A stretch of DNA of 64,000 bases, from positions 744,001 to 808,000 of the forward strand of contig NZ_JANHOH010000002.1 in assembly GCF_024498135.1 (NCBI RefSeq). Direction: 5' to 3'. Positions within the stretch are counted from its first letter, which is position 1. Each line of letters begins with the position of its first letter. Source of the stretch: Mucilaginibacter aquariorum. Its GTDB lineage: Bacteria > Bacteroidota > Bacteroidia > Sphingobacteriales > Sphingobacteriaceae. Made by a program: the position numbers and the translations under genes. Shown here piece after piece: positions 9,157 through 18,962 of the stretch. A model generated the notes under the pieces. It was given only the letters and a program-made list of their open reading frames with translations. It was not told where the DNA came from and searched no databases.

Positions 9157-10395
9157 TTAGTTTTTTTGCAGTCGCGCCGCTAGTTTGCTAATAGTCAGCC
9201 CCTGTACCAGTATGGAGAACACCACGACCACATAGGTGATCAAAACAAACTGGTCCCGGTACATATCATTGCTTAATGAAAGCGCCAGTGCAACGGATAT
9301 CCCCCCGCGTAATCCGCCCCAGGTCAATATGGTAACAGCATGCGGCTCGAACTTCACCCATCGACGCAATACGCTGACCGGGAGAATGACGGACAAGAAC
9401 CGCGCCAGCAGCACGATAAGGATCGTTATGCCGCCAATGATCAGTATGGTTGAGTTGATCTTAATAACCAGCACTTCAAAGCCGATAAGCAGAAAGAGTA
9501 TGGCGTTGAGGATCTCATCGATCAGTTCCCAAAATTTTCCGAGGTAATCGCGGGTGATGTCCGACATGCCTTCTGCCTTCGATTTGTTACCCGTAATGAT
9601 CCCGGCGATAACCATCGCTAATGGCCCCGAAACATGCAGGTGCCCGGCAGCATAATAGCCGCCCATCACGATAGCCAGCGTGATCATCACCTCTACTTTA
9701 TAATCATCGATAGAACGCAATGCTAAAAAGCCGATATAACCTACTAAAGCACCGAATGCCAGGCCACCCAGTGCCTCCTGCAGAAATAATTTAGATATGG
9801 CGACAAAGGAAATATCGGCACCACCCGATCGCGCGATCTCCGCGATCGTAATAAAGATCACCACCGCCACACCATCGTTAAAGAGCGATTCGCCTGAGAT
9901 CTTCAGTTCGAGCGATCCGGGTATGCGTGCGGCTTTCAATAAACCCAGTACCGCGATCGGATCGGTCGGTGAGATCAGCGAACCAAACAGCAGACAGTAA
10001 ATGAAGGGTATCTGCATGCCGAACCAGCCAAAGACAAGCCAGGTGAGGCCACCGACTATAAAAGTGGAGAGCACAATGCCAACAGTGGCCAATACCAGCA
10101 CGGGCAGCGCCTGTTCCCTTAGCTTTTGCGCATTGATATGAATAGCACCGGCAAAGAGCAGGAAGCTCAGCATAAAGTTCATCAGTACTTCCTGAAAGTC
10201 TATGGATGATACCAGCTGAACCGCTTTTTCCGAGAGCAGCGAATGTGAACTGCCCAGCGTCGCCAGCAAAAGGGACGCCCCAAGCGAAAGGATCATAATA
10301 CCGATCGTTGGCGGCCATTTGATATAACGGTGGTTGATGTAAGCAAATATAGCTGCCAGCACGATCGTGATGGTTAATATTTCGTTGATGTTCAT
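9157..10395 (-). CDS. CPA1-family cation/proton antiporter (NhaP/NHE-like)
   Basis: 412-residue inner-membrane protein with about 12 helices. Family marks are FAGAIHINAQKLREQALPVL, LISPTDPIAVLGLLKAARIPG and the ion-binding ESLFNDGVAVVIF (Asn-Asp pair), plus TWGGLRGGISVALAL near the end. It should exchange Na+ or K+ for H+. There is no cytoplasmic regulatory domain after the last helix. First gene of an apparent two-gene operon with the DUF389 protein. ATG start at 10395. Confidence 0.92.
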   Translation of the reverse strand: MNINEILTITIVLAAIFAYINHRYIKWPPTIGIMILSLGASLLLATLGSSHSLLSEKAVQLVSSIDFQEVLMNFMLSFLLFAGAIHINAQKLREQALPVLVLATVGIVLSTFIVGGLTWLVFGWFGMQIPFIYCLLFGSLISPTDPIAVLGLLKAARIPGSLELKISGESLFNDGVAVVIFITIAEIARSGGADISFVAISKLFLQEALGGLAFGALVGYIGFLALRSIDDYKVEVMITLAIVMGGYYAAGHLHVSGPLAMVIAGIITGNKSKAEGMSDITRDYLGKFWELIDEILNAILFLLIGFEVLVIKINSTILIIGGITILIVLLARFLSVILPVSVLRRWVKFEPHAVTILTWGGLRGGISVALALSLSNDMYRDQFVLITYVVVVFSILVQGLTISKLAARLQKN

Positions 10396-10725
10396 GAACT
10401 TTTAGATTGGGAAGCCGAATATAAGCTTTCCCGCCATCTGAATGATTGAAAATCGGCAGGTTGTGCGATACAAATTAAATCCATATTGCGTTGAATATCC
10501 ATATTTCCCTGTACAAGACAACCAGGGCAAACCGCCCAAAAGCCGATGTCGTCCGCGTATATCAGCCAATTCAGGCTCTTCTAAATTACAGCAGATATCG
10601 GAACAGGGCCTGCATCAATGATCTGTTCTCTCTTTGTATCGTAAAGCGGTCCAAATGAGTATCAATGCCTGCAAAAACAATCATTATTATTCCTGTTGCA
10701 GATTTCATAGCTCATATTTTAGAGG
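10396..10725. other. Intergenic stretch between otsAB-type gene and CPA1 antiporter
   Basis: About 330 bases. A 40-codon frame (10586-10708, minus strand, beginning MKSATGIIMIVF) could be a tiny membrane peptide or a decayed gene, but nothing supports expression. No palindrome of the window regulon is present. Confidence 0.35.
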
Positions 10726-12957
10726 TTAGAGCTCAAATTGCTGATGAGTTTGACGAGCGGCCGATAGTCGCTCCAGCAACTCCTGTATCAGATAAGGTGT
10801 AAGAAGATTGTAGTGAGCCATGGATGGTTCGCTACCTACCTTAATGGTAAACGCAGTTTTCTCATCCTTTAACTTGAGAAACATGTCTTCATCGGTCTGA
10901 TCATCTCCTGCACATAAGATAAAGTCGTAGGCGCTTCCATTCAAAAGCTGCGCAATGGCCTCGCCCTTGTTGGTCGCAGCACCCTTAACTTCAATCACTT
11001 TATGGCCATTGAGTATACTTAACTTGGACAGGTCTGCTTTTTCTCTCAGCATTTGAAGTAGCTGCCCGGCTTTAATGCTTGCCAGGTTGATTTCCGCATT
11101 CCGGTAATGCCACGCGATCGAAAAATCTTTTTGTTCAATAAATGACCCCGGGCATTGGTTTACGACCGAGCGCATAATTTCCGCGATATCGTGTAGTGCC
11201 ACTTTGATATCAGCCGATCCAGAAACCTGCCAGTCGCCGCCGGCATGACGCATTTTGACTCCGTGTTCGGCGATAAGGCCTAAGGGCAGATGCCCAAGCC
11301 AATTTTCTAAGGAGTCGCTGTCCCGTCCGGACACGATATATACCTTGTTAACAGGGTCGTTGGAAAGCTCTTGCAGTACCTGTAAAACGGCTGTTGACGG
11401 AGATGCCATTTGCGGATCCGCAAAGAATGGCGATAAGGTTCCGTCATAATCGAGCAGGATCAGCCTCTTCGTTGACCCTGCATATGATTCGAACATTTTA
11501 GCCTTGGCGAAATTGTCGAGTAACAGCGGTTCTTTTTTTATTTGCTCTGCGCTTACCCGGTCCAGGGCTGTAAAGAACTGCTTCGCCCAGGTTACCACAT
11601 CGTAAGACCTCACACTTTCCTGCATGGCAGTCATCCGACTTTCTTGCTCATCGGGACTCATTTCTAGTCCAACTTTAATCATCCGGGAAATTTCCCTTCG
11701 ATCATTTGGATTAATCAGCAGCGCTTCTGCAAGTTGGTTAGCGGCGCCGGCCATCTCACTGAGCACCAGCACGCCTTGCTTATCTCGCCTGGAAGCGACA
11801 AATTCCTTGGCGACAAGATTCATTCCATCCCTTATCGGCGTAATAAGCGCCAGATCGCAGGCCGTGTATAGCCCAAGCAATTCTTCGAAAGACAGATGAC
11901 CGTACTGATACATAACCGGCTGCCAGTTAATATTGCCAAGCCGGCTATTCAAGTTGCCGATATATTCGTCAATCATTTTTTTTCGCTCAGCGTACTTCCT
12001 GATCGAATCTCTTGAGGGAACAATCACAAGGGCGAAGACGACTTTTTCCTTATAGTGTGGATTTTGTACTAAAAACTCCCCGTAGCCTTTCAAACGATTA
12101 AAAACCCCTTTGGAGTAATCCAGCCGATCAACTGAAAATATAAGTTTTTTATCCTGCTTTGAACGCAGATATTCCGACCGCTTCAAAAGCACAGCCCGGT
12201 CACTTGATCCCTCATGAAATCTCTTAAAATCAATTCCGATGGGAAAAGCTCCGACCCGAACATCACGGCCACTCCGACGGATAGTCCTTCCCTGTACAGT
12301 TACTTTCATAACCTTTTGTACACATGTAAGAAAATGCTCGAGATAGTCTTCGGTATGGAAGCCGATTACATCCGCGCCGAGCATCCCGTTAATCAACTCA
12401 TGTTGCCATTCCCTTGGAATAACCCTAAATAACTCATACGAGGGGAAAGGAATATGAAGAAAAAAACCAATGGTGAGCTGAGGGAATTTTTCCCTTAGCA
12501 TACCCGCCAGCGGCAACAGATGATAGTCATGGATCCACACGGTGTCCCTCGCATCAATAGTTTGTTCAAGTTCTTCTGCGAATTTAGCGTTCACCTTATG
12601 ATAGCCCTCAAAAAAGGAAGGCTGATAGTCGGCGAAGGACGGGAAGTAATGAAAAAGCGGCCAAAGGACAGAATTTGAAAATCCGTCATAATATTGTTCA
12701 TAATGCTTTGGAGATACGAAAACAGGCATGAATTCATATTCAGCGTTTATTCCCGAATCGGCAGATTTCCAAAGCTTTTCTGAACAATCAGACACTCCGA
12801 CCCAAACTTTTCTGGTAAACCGGGAATTCGCTTCCTGTCCCAGGTAGGCACTGATAGCAGAGACGAGCCCTCCGGATGATGGCCTGTAAAAATAGTTCTC
12901 GCCATTTTTTTCAATGGTAATTGGTAATCGGTTGGATATAATAAATAATCTTGACAT
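10726..12957 (-). CDS. Bifunctional trehalose-6-phosphate synthase/phosphatase
   Basis: 743-residue fusion of a GT20 glycosyltransferase (residues 1 to about 470, OtsA-like) and a HAD-type trehalose-6-phosphate phosphatase (about 495-743, OtsB-like). Visible motifs are SSGGLVSA at 27-34, HDYHLLPL at 143-150, HIPFPS at 168-173, DRLDYSKG at 277-284, [13 protein letters not shown] at 376-388, and the phosphatase nucleophile motif DYDGTL at 503-508 with [10 protein letters not shown] later. It makes trehalose from UDP-glucose (or another NDP-glucose) and glucose-6-phosphate, for osmotic or desiccation protection. ATG start at 12957. Gene order suggests a single-gene unit. Confidence 0.94.
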   Translation of the reverse strand: MSRLFIISNRLPITIEKNGENYFYRPSSGGLVSAISAYLGQEANSRFTRKVWVGVSDCSEKLWKSADSGINAEYEFMPVFVSPKHYEQYYDGFSNSVLWPLFHYFPSFADYQPSFFEGYHKVNAKFAEELEQTIDARDTVWIHDYHLLPLAGMLREKFPQLTIGFFLHIPFPSYELFRVIPREWQHELINGMLGADVIGFHTEDYLEHFLTCVQKVMKVTVQGRTIRRSGRDVRVGAFPIGIDFKRFHEGSSDRAVLLKRSEYLRSKQDKKLIFSVDRLDYSKGVFNRLKGYGEFLVQNPHYKEKVVFALVIVPSRDSIRKYAERKKMIDEYIGNLNSRLGNINWQPVMYQYGHLSFEELLGLYTACDLALITPIRDGMNLVAKEFVASRRDKQGVLVLSEMAGAANQLAEALLINPNDRREISRMIKVGLEMSPDEQESRMTAMQESVRSYDVVTWAKQFFTALDRVSAEQIKKEPLLLDNFAKAKMFESYAGSTKRLILLDYDGTLSPFFADPQMASPSTAVLQVLQELSNDPVNKVYIVSGRDSDSLENWLGHLPLGLIAEHGVKMRHAGGDWQVSGSADIKVALHDIAEIMRSVVNQCPGSFIEQKDFSIAWHYRNAEINLASIKAGQLLQMLREKADLSKLSILNGHKVIEVKGAATNKGEAIAQLLNGSAYDFILCAGDDQTDEDMFLKLKDEKTAFTIKVGSEPSMAHYNLLTPYLIQELLERLSAARQTHQQFEL

Positions 12958-13097
12958 TGTTCTTTCTTAAAATAAAATTGCAATCAGGCACGACATATGT
13001 GTCACTGGAACAAATTATGGTCCAGACATACAATACGGCCTCGAATTAATGATGATTATAAGGTACGTGCCCCGCTATTTGAGCGCGGTGGTTAATA

Positions 13098-13487
13098 TCA
13101 AAAAGGAGTGAGTCTGAAAAGCAAGAGACATGCAGCCACTAAAGTGCGTGACTTGCCTAATGCCCGAAACGCCGCATGGACAGGTGATAAGAAAGTGATT
13201 AATCCGAAATTTTTTCTATAAACTACTTTCCAAATGATTTGAAGGCGGTGGTATTGGGAACCAATATAACGATTCCGATATTTGATTTTATCTGGCGGTT
13301 TTTGGTCTTCCTGCTGAACATTGTTTTGTTTGTTGATGAGCCAAAGTAAAAGATTTTCAGGTGCATACGACCTATTTGAATTGAAAGAAATGGCATTCCG
13401 GCCTTTTTCAAAGGGATTGCTCCCGTGAAAGCAAACCATGGTATTGATCAGCCAAACAGAAACCAGCCAAAAAAGTAATTTTCTCAT
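13098..13487 (-). CDS. Doubtful small ORF with signal-like N-terminus
   Basis: From the ATG at 13487 the frame gives about 129 residues beginning MRKLLFWLVSVWLINTMVC, which resembles a signal peptide or membrane anchor, followed by a polar basic region without a recognised domain. The open frame extends further upstream to a TTG at 13754, but that part looks non-coding. No homologue comes to mind and the sequence could be chance or a remnant. Confidence 0.25.
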   Translation of the reverse strand: MRKLLFWLVSVWLINTMVCFHGSNPFEKGRNAISFNSNRSYAPENLLLWLINKQNNVQQEDQKPPDKIKYRNRYIGSQYHRLQIIWKVVYRKNFGLITFLSPVHAAFRALGKSRTLVAACLLLFRLTPF

Positions 13488-13773
13488 TACCATATTTTCA
13501 ATATAGTAAATATCGGTCAGAGCTCCAATCATGTGTAACACTTTGTTTTTTTGTTGCGGTGAAATTCGGATAATGTTGGGCATGCGAATTGAGCTCCGGC
13601 GTATGCTGATATGTATTGCAGGCGGCGTTAGAGATTGCAGGCAGCGCACCCCAGGATTCAGCACCGTTATATACCAGCGGTAGCTACCGCTGAATGGATT
13701 AACGAAAGACACTAAGACTGGCGATGTTACGGCGTTAACACCTACGCCAAGCAATAACGGAACTATTTTTTGG

Positions 13774-15618
13774 TTAAGAATATGCTTTCATCAATTCCCG
13801 GTAACGATTCAGTACTTTAGATTTAGAAATAAAACCGATCAGCCTTTGGTCATGGGTAACGGGCAATACCCAACTGCCGGTATCATCGAATTTCCTCAGG
13901 ATACTTTCCATACTTTCTTCTTCGTCGATTAATGCAGGTGGCAGGCTCATTAATTTAATAATGCTTAGACTTTCCTTTAAGTCCTTATCAAACATTACCG
14001 GGCGTATGCTATCAAGTGTGATGATGCCTTCCAGCTCCGTTTCCTTGTTGACCACCGCGATCATGTTCCGGCTACCCGTCCTGATCAGGCTGATCAAATC
14101 TTCAATTGAGGCATCAATCTGCACGGTTTGAGTGTCCTTATCGATCAGATCGGCTACCGGGATCAATGAAAGTAAGTTGCGGTCGTGTTCGGTCGTAAAT
14201 ATTTGTCCTTTATCCGTCAGTTCCTGCAAGTCGGGTGAAACGTGCGAAAACCGTTTAGCCATTAAATATGAAGTCACCGAAACGATCATTAAGGGAATGA
14301 AAAGATCATAACCTGAACTGGATTCCGCTATAAGAAAGATGGCTGTCAGAGGCGCATACAATACACCGCTCATTACGCCTGCCATGCCCACAATGACCAT
14401 ATTGAAAATCGGCACATCAGGAATGCCAAGCAAAGAGGCGGCTGTCGCTATGAAGTAACCCAATATTCCCCCGGCAAAGAGGGCTGGTGCGAAATTCCCT
14501 CCATTACCGCCGCTGAAAATAGTCAGAGAGGTAGCAAATGCCTTGAATAAACAGATCAATCCTAAAAAGATCAGGACAAACCAGTCATGATAAGGAAGAT
14601 ATTTAAAAAAGCTTAGCCCGATGATCGCTCCTATCTTGCCGTTGACCAGATCCTTAACAGTCTGGTATCCCTCGCCGAAAAGGGGTGGGAAAAGGCAGCA
14701 TAACAGGGAGAGAATCAAACCACCGATCAGTGCCTTCTGTAGTCTTTTAACTTTCATTGATCTGAGGCGGTGTTCAACCCAATGCGTAATTACCAGGAAA
14801 TAGCGGGCGTAAAATCCGCATGCAACGGCCAGGAAAAGGTAAAATGGAATATTCTTATAGTTGAAAGCGTGCCGGGAATGAAAAAGGAATAAAGTTTGTT
14901 CGTTTAAAACGATCCTTGAAATCAGGCTGCCGCAAACTGAAGCGACGATCAGCGGAATAAAGTCCGAAAAAACCACGCCGGTCAGCAATATTTCAAAAGC
15001 AAACATCATCCCCGCGATAGGCGCATTGAATGCCGCAGCGATACCTGCCGTCGCGCCGGAAGCCAGCAGTAAAGTCCTGTCCCGGTAGTCGAGATGATAA
15101 GTATTGGCAAAGTTTGAACCGATAGCAGAACCGGTAACGGCAATAGGGCTCTCCAGCCCCGCAGAGCCACCCAATCCTACCGTTATTGCACTTTGGACGA
15201 CCTGCGAATACATTTTAACATGAGAAACCATGCTGGAATTTTGAGCGATCTCATACAAAATGGCCGGTATCCCTTTCCGGTCCTGTCCTTTGAAAAACAC
15301 AATAACCACCAGTGTCGTCAAAACAATACCGAGCATTGGAAAAATAAAATAAAAGACGAGCTGTTGTTCGAATATAAACTTTATGGTAATTAACCGGTGT
15401 ATCTCATGAACCAGGGTTTTGAGCAGTACTGCAGCAAACCCGGCAGTGCTGCCGACAAGGATGCCCGAAAGAATCATAAACTGACTACGAGAAATGTTCT
15501 TGTGCAGCCAAAAAAGCACGATCTCGTGGAGCATAACTTTTCTCAGGCTCTTCGCATTAAAATCCCTCTTAAATTTTAGAAACAAATGGAACTTTCGGAG
15601 ATTACTGAACTTATACAT
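13774..15618 (-). CDS. ClC-family chloride channel/transporter with CBS domains
   Basis: 614 residues. The membrane part (about 50-460) shows ClC filter motifs: GGSAGLESPIAVTGSAIGSN, carrying the gating-type Glu, and GGNGGNFAPALFAGG, the GxFxP-like loop. After it come two CBS domains (about 490-614; IPVADLIDKDTQTVQID and LPPALIDEEESMESILRKF are their starts), which usually bind adenine nucleotides. The protein moves Cl-, perhaps as a Cl-/H+ exchanger since the Glu is present. ATG start at 15618. It is flanked by a doubtful ORF downstream and a hydrolase gene upstream on the same strand, 160 bases away. Confidence 0.92.
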   Translation of the reverse strand: MYKFSNLRKFHLFLKFKRDFNAKSLRKVMLHEIVLFWLHKNISRSQFMILSGILVGSTAGFAAVLLKTLVHEIHRLITIKFIFEQQLVFYFIFPMLGIVLTTLVVIVFFKGQDRKGIPAILYEIAQNSSMVSHVKMYSQVVQSAITVGLGGSAGLESPIAVTGSAIGSNFANTYHLDYRDRTLLLASGATAGIAAAFNAPIAGMMFAFEILLTGVVFSDFIPLIVASVCGSLISRIVLNEQTLFLFHSRHAFNYKNIPFYLFLAVACGFYARYFLVITHWVEHRLRSMKVKRLQKALIGGLILSLLCCLFPPLFGEGYQTVKDLVNGKIGAIIGLSFFKYLPYHDWFVLIFLGLICLFKAFATSLTIFSGGNGGNFAPALFAGGILGYFIATAASLLGIPDVPIFNMVIVGMAGVMSGVLYAPLTAIFLIAESSSGYDLFIPLMIVSVTSYLMAKRFSHVSPDLQELTDKGQIFTTEHDRNLLSLIPVADLIDKDTQTVQIDASIEDLISLIRTGSRNMIAVVNKETELEGIITLDSIRPVMFDKDLKESLSIIKLMSLPPALIDEEESMESILRKFDDTGSWVLPVTHDQRLIGFISKSKVLNRYRELMKAYS

Positions 15619-15778
15619 TGTAGATGATTGCGCGGGGTGAGAATATGGACAAAGTTAGCTTTTTTGCCAAAAGTGTAAATGGCGTATGCTCTGTTATTTT
15701 ATAATCTTTTCCCACCCAATTTTTGTGTTTTGAAGCGATGTGAAATGTTTGTTTACGTTTTGTTATAAAAATTAAGCG

Positions 15779-16612
15779 TTAATTCATTATTTTTTTTAAC
15801 TCTTTTAATATGCAGTCGTATTCTCCACCCAACCAAAGTAAGTGTCCCCAGCGGTTATTGAATATCACCAATGTGCTACCATTGATATGATCTTTAGCGT
15901 TTTGCGGATGGGACAAGCCGACAGCATTATCATAGTGACTATGCAATATTAAAGTCGGGCATTGTATTTTGCGTAAAGTGTTTGATTTGATGGTCTGATC
16001 TAAGTCGTTATTGAAACCGTGGTACGATCTCATCCCCAAAGTCATTTTTGTCAATTCCAGGCGCTCATCTTCGGTAAAATCAGCAGGCCGGTATGTGGAC
16101 ACTTGTTTAAACATAATTTTTGTCATAAATACAGGAAAAAGATTGAAGCATATCCTGTAGCAAGTCCACGTATAACGCTCTATTAACGGAGCAAATATTA
16201 TTTTTGCTCCCTTGTAAACCATGGAGCTGTCTGAAAACCATTTTTTTGTTAAGGCAGATAACAATATTAAATGTTCAATGCGCTTAGGATAATTTGCGGC
16301 AATATTTAAAGCTGTCAATCCACCGGCAGATATGCCAAAAACCGTTACTTTTTCAATACCTAACGTATCTAACAGCGCAATAAACAATTCGGCAGTGCCC
16401 TCCGCCGTTTTGTTTTGACTTGTCAATGGGGTTAAACCATAGCCGGGCCTTGAGGGTGTTATAAAACAGCACTTTTGAGGATCCAGCCCTTTCTGAAATA
16501 TGGTTTCTTTGGAGTTGGTGTGTCCGCCAATTACGATCAGGACGGGCTTCCCACTTCCGTGCAGGGTATACTCAATCTTTCCTTTTAATGTAGTTGTTTG
16601 CAACGTATCCAT
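15779..16612 (-). CDS. Alpha/beta-fold hydrolase
   Basis: 277 residues from the ATG at 16612; an in-frame TTG two codons earlier is less likely. The fold is shown by the first strands (KPVLIVIGGHTNS), the PSRPGYGLTP loop, the nucleophile elbow GISAGG (Ser about 95), a late PTLILHSHYDNAVGLSHPQ with the acid residue, and NRWGHLLWLGGEY carrying the catalytic His. A cap region (about 130-190) lies between. The substrate is unknown. Cytoplasmic, no signal peptide. Confidence 0.88.
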   Translation of the reverse strand: MDTLQTTTLKGKIEYTLHGSGKPVLIVIGGHTNSKETIFQKGLDPQKCCFITPSRPGYGLTPLTSQNKTAEGTAELFIALLDTLGIEKVTVFGISAGGLTALNIAANYPKRIEHLILLSALTKKWFSDSSMVYKGAKIIFAPLIERYTWTCYRICFNLFPVFMTKIMFKQVSTYRPADFTEDERLELTKMTLGMRSYHGFNNDLDQTIKSNTLRKIQCPTLILHSHYDNAVGLSHPQNAKDHINGSTLVIFNNRWGHLLWLGGEYDCILKELKKIMN

Positions 16613-16774
16613 GTCCAATCAAATATACCTGCCGGCTTATCCGGGCAATTTAATATAAATATTTAAGGATGAAGTATAGCCTGGATTCAAAACTTTCTGA
16701 CATTATTGTGAAGATCATCAGAAATCTAATATCAGGAACAAAAAAGACAAAAGATGGAAAATTAATTTTGCCAG

Positions 16775-17122
16775 TCAAATAACAAATGCGACGGGTATGG
16801 TGTCGGTATAGCCATATGTACGGTACTCTTGTCTGCCCTTGTTAAAGAACCAGAATATAATCGGAAAAATAAGTAAAGTAAGTAAAATAAGCACGGTTGC
16901 CGTGACCAGTCATCCGATAATGACGATGGTGAGTGGTTTTTGCGATTCGTAATTAATATCCTTCGAATGGCTGCCGGTAAGAGCCCAATAGACGACATCA
17001 GGGCCGTCTGAAAATGGGGCGGGTTCGTTGCTTTACCGCTTCCAGGATAGCGGTACCTATAGGCATATGCCTTTTTCAGCTGTGATGAAATTCCGAGATC
17101 AGGATCACTGCCTTTGGATAAA
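16775..17122 (-). pseudogene. Decayed C-terminal end of an RND heavy-metal efflux pump (CzcA/CusA-type)
   Basis: No single frame is open, but consecutive pieces in changing frames match the last roughly 115 residues of CzcA/CusA-like inner-membrane pumps: VILISEF, then MPIGTAILEAVKQRTRPI, then TALMSSIGLLPAA, then ESQKPLTIVIIG, a stop codon (TGA at 16912-16910), LVTATVLILL and IFPIIFWFFNK. At least three frameshifts and one nonsense codon separate them. The rest of the roughly 1,000-residue gene is missing. It sits in an otherwise gene-free stretch (16619-17430), so a metal-efflux locus was probably deleted here. Confidence 0.8.
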
Positions 17123-17432
17123 GGCCTTTAATCAGCTAAATACAATAAATTATTCGGTTAACAAATGATTATGAAACTTTTAATTCCTGATAATCGGTGC
17201 CGGAATTTGAAGTGGTCGGGTCCCGTCCAGTTCCCTGTTGCACACTGTCAGGAACGTCTTTATTGAATTTTATCCCACCGCTGTCAGCCACCAGGAGAGG
17301 CCGGTTTTCCGACAGGCACTTATCGCTGGCTTGTTGACCGTTTAAGCTACCAGAAGGCAAAAGAATAGGGCTGACGGCATAGGTAACCACCTTTTTTTTA
17401 GCGGGCAACCTGTTGATGGTCAGATAATAATG

Positions 17433-17475
17433 TGACACTGGTCATTATTTTTCGTACGGTATTGATCTAAGTTTG
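17433..17475 (+). promoter_or_regulatory. Crp/Fnr class II promoter of L,D-transpeptidase paralogue 1
   Basis: Perfect palindrome TGACACTGGTCA at 17433-17444 and perfect -7 box TAAGTTTG at 17468-17475. Centre-to-box distance is 29.5 bp, which puts the palindrome at about -41.5. Predicted start of transcription is near 17480, just before the AAGGAAA ribosome site and the ATG at 17492. Confidence 0.75.
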
Positions 17476-17491
17476 ATTATAAGGAAATCGT

Positions 17492-18952
17492 ATGAAAAAG
17501 TACCCGGATTTAAAAGATTGCGCATTGAAAAGGATACCGGCCGGTGTCCGCTCATTTATATGTTTGTTAATTATTTTATCAATAATCACCGCATCTCCTG
17601 CCAATAGCAAAGCAAGTAATGGCAGGGAGCTCTCGGAGGAAATTGAAAAGCAATTAAACAGCGGGCATTTATGGCTTACCTTCCCCGCGTCCACAAAAAA
17701 ATTTTATCAGCAGCGTAAGTTTGACGCTAACTGGATAACAACAGATACGGAAGCAAAGCAGACGTGGCAGGCAATGCTGATGCTGGATTGCGTTCTGCAG
17801 TTTGGTTTGTCCTATGAGGATTACCATTATAACGACCATTTACCCAGTATGCTTCACGATATTTTGGAGGCGCCGGACAAGGTCTCGCTTAGCCGGCAGG
17901 CCAGGTTTGAAATTATGCTTACTGATGATATGATAACCTTTATTAATCAACTGCATTACGGTGTCCTGAACCCGCAATTTTCGTCAGCTAACATCGATAC
18001 GGCGTCGGCCGCGGTCGTCCGGGCGGAGGCCGTATTGAAAAACGCGATGAAAGAGGATAAATTCATGCGTGCCATAGCGGATGTGCAGCCCCGGTCGAAA
18101 GAATATGAGAGCCTGCAGGAATACCTTTCATCGGCCGTGCAGTATTTGGATAACTGTTATGAACTGCCCAGGGGAGAGCTCAGGCACGTGGCGATGAACA
18201 TGGAACGTCTGCGCTGGGCCGGAATCACGGATAAGAACTTCTTAATGGTTAATATCCCCTCGTATGTTTTAAAATATTATCATCAGGATTCAATCTATCG
18301 GTTCAAGGTGATAGTCGGGACGCCGAAAGACCCGACGCCATCTTTACAAAGTGAGTTAAAGTACTTTATTACGGCACCTGACAGGAAGCTGCCGGCGAGA
18401 ATATTTATCGAAGACGTTGTTCCTAACGCGATACGGGATCACGCGTATTTGGAAAATAACCATTACACCATTTATGACCGGCAGGGCCGGTATGTGAATC
18501 CTGACCATGACAAGCTGATGGAAATTAAACAAAAGCCATCTGTTTATTTCGCCAGGCAATCCTCAGGCTGCGACAATGCTTTCGGCGCGGTGGTATTTCG
18601 TTTTCCGAATGTCTACGCTATCTCCATACACGACACTCCCGAAAAACAATTATTTGAAAAGGAGGAACGGGCATTTAGCCAAAGCAGTATCCGCGTTGAG
18701 CAGCCAGCGCAGCTTGCTGCTCTTTTGCTGGAGCACGATCATGCGAAAGGTAGCGTAGCGGCAATGCAAAAAGCCATCGCGGCGTATAAAAACAAAAGAT
18801 TTAATCTTAACAGGGCGGTACCCGTCAAGGTGGTTTATTTAACCTGTGAAAGTGAAGGCGGAAAGCTAACCACTTATAAAGACATCTACAATTTAGATAA
18901 AAGCCTGGAACTGGCCATGTTTGACCTGGAAAGGCCTTTAAGCAAGATGTAA
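17492..18952 (+). CDS. L,D-transpeptidase family protein with catalytic Cys replaced by Ser (probable pseudoenzyme)
   Basis: 486 residues with an N-terminal hydrophobic anchor/signal (about 20-38: SFICLLIILSIITASPAN), so periplasmic. The middle part is the scaffold domain of YcbB-type transpeptidases, marked by MNMERLRWA (about 233-241), followed by the YkuD fold. The catalytic block should read H-D-T-P...F-S-x-G-C-I-R-V; here it is IHDTPEKQLF...FSQSSIRV, so the expected Gly-Cys is Ser398-Ser399 (codons AGC AGT, 18683-18688). The His is kept. Cys-to-Ser enzymes of this family are inactive as far as known, so it may be a peptidoglycan-binding pseudoenzyme. The paralogue at 29146 keeps the Cys. 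A Usp gene follows after 10 bases in the same operon. Confidence 0.88.
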   Translation: MKKYPDLKDCALKRIPAGVRSFICLLIILSIITASPANSKASNGRELSEEIEKQLNSGHLWLTFPASTKKFYQQRKFDANWITTDTEAKQTWQAMLMLDCVLQFGLSYEDYHYNDHLPSMLHDILEAPDKVSLSRQARFEIMLTDDMITFINQLHYGVLNPQFSSANIDTASAAVVRAEAVLKNAMKEDKFMRAIADVQPRSKEYESLQEYLSSAVQYLDNCYELPRGELRHVAMNMERLRWAGITDKNFLMVNIPSYVLKYYHQDSIYRFKVIVGTPKDPTPSLQSELKYFITAPDRKLPARIFIEDVVPNAIRDHAYLENNHYTIYDRQGRYVNPDHDKLMEIKQKPSVYFARQSSGCDNAFGAVVFRFPNVYAISIHDTPEKQLFEKEERAFSQSSIRVEQPAQLAALLLEHDHAKGSVAAMQKAIAAYKNKRFNLNRAVPVKVVYLTCESEGGKLTTYKDIYNLDKSLELAMFDLERPLSKM

Positions 18953-18962
18953 AATTAAAATC

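Noticed and set aside
13098..13754. 218-codon frame starting at TTG 13754
   Set aside because: The first about 90 residues are not protein-like and the start is TTG; only the shorter part from 13487 is kept at low confidence.
13774..15618. GLESP in place of the usual GKEGP filter motif of the ClC protein
   Set aside because: The gating-type Glu is kept and, as far as I recall, such variants are common in Bacteroidota ClC proteins, so not a clear anomaly.
17169..17438. 89-codon minus-strand frame starting at GTG
   Set aside because: No recognised family, overlaps the transpeptidase promoter and looks non-coding; it might be more decayed sequence from the RND locus but I cannot show that.
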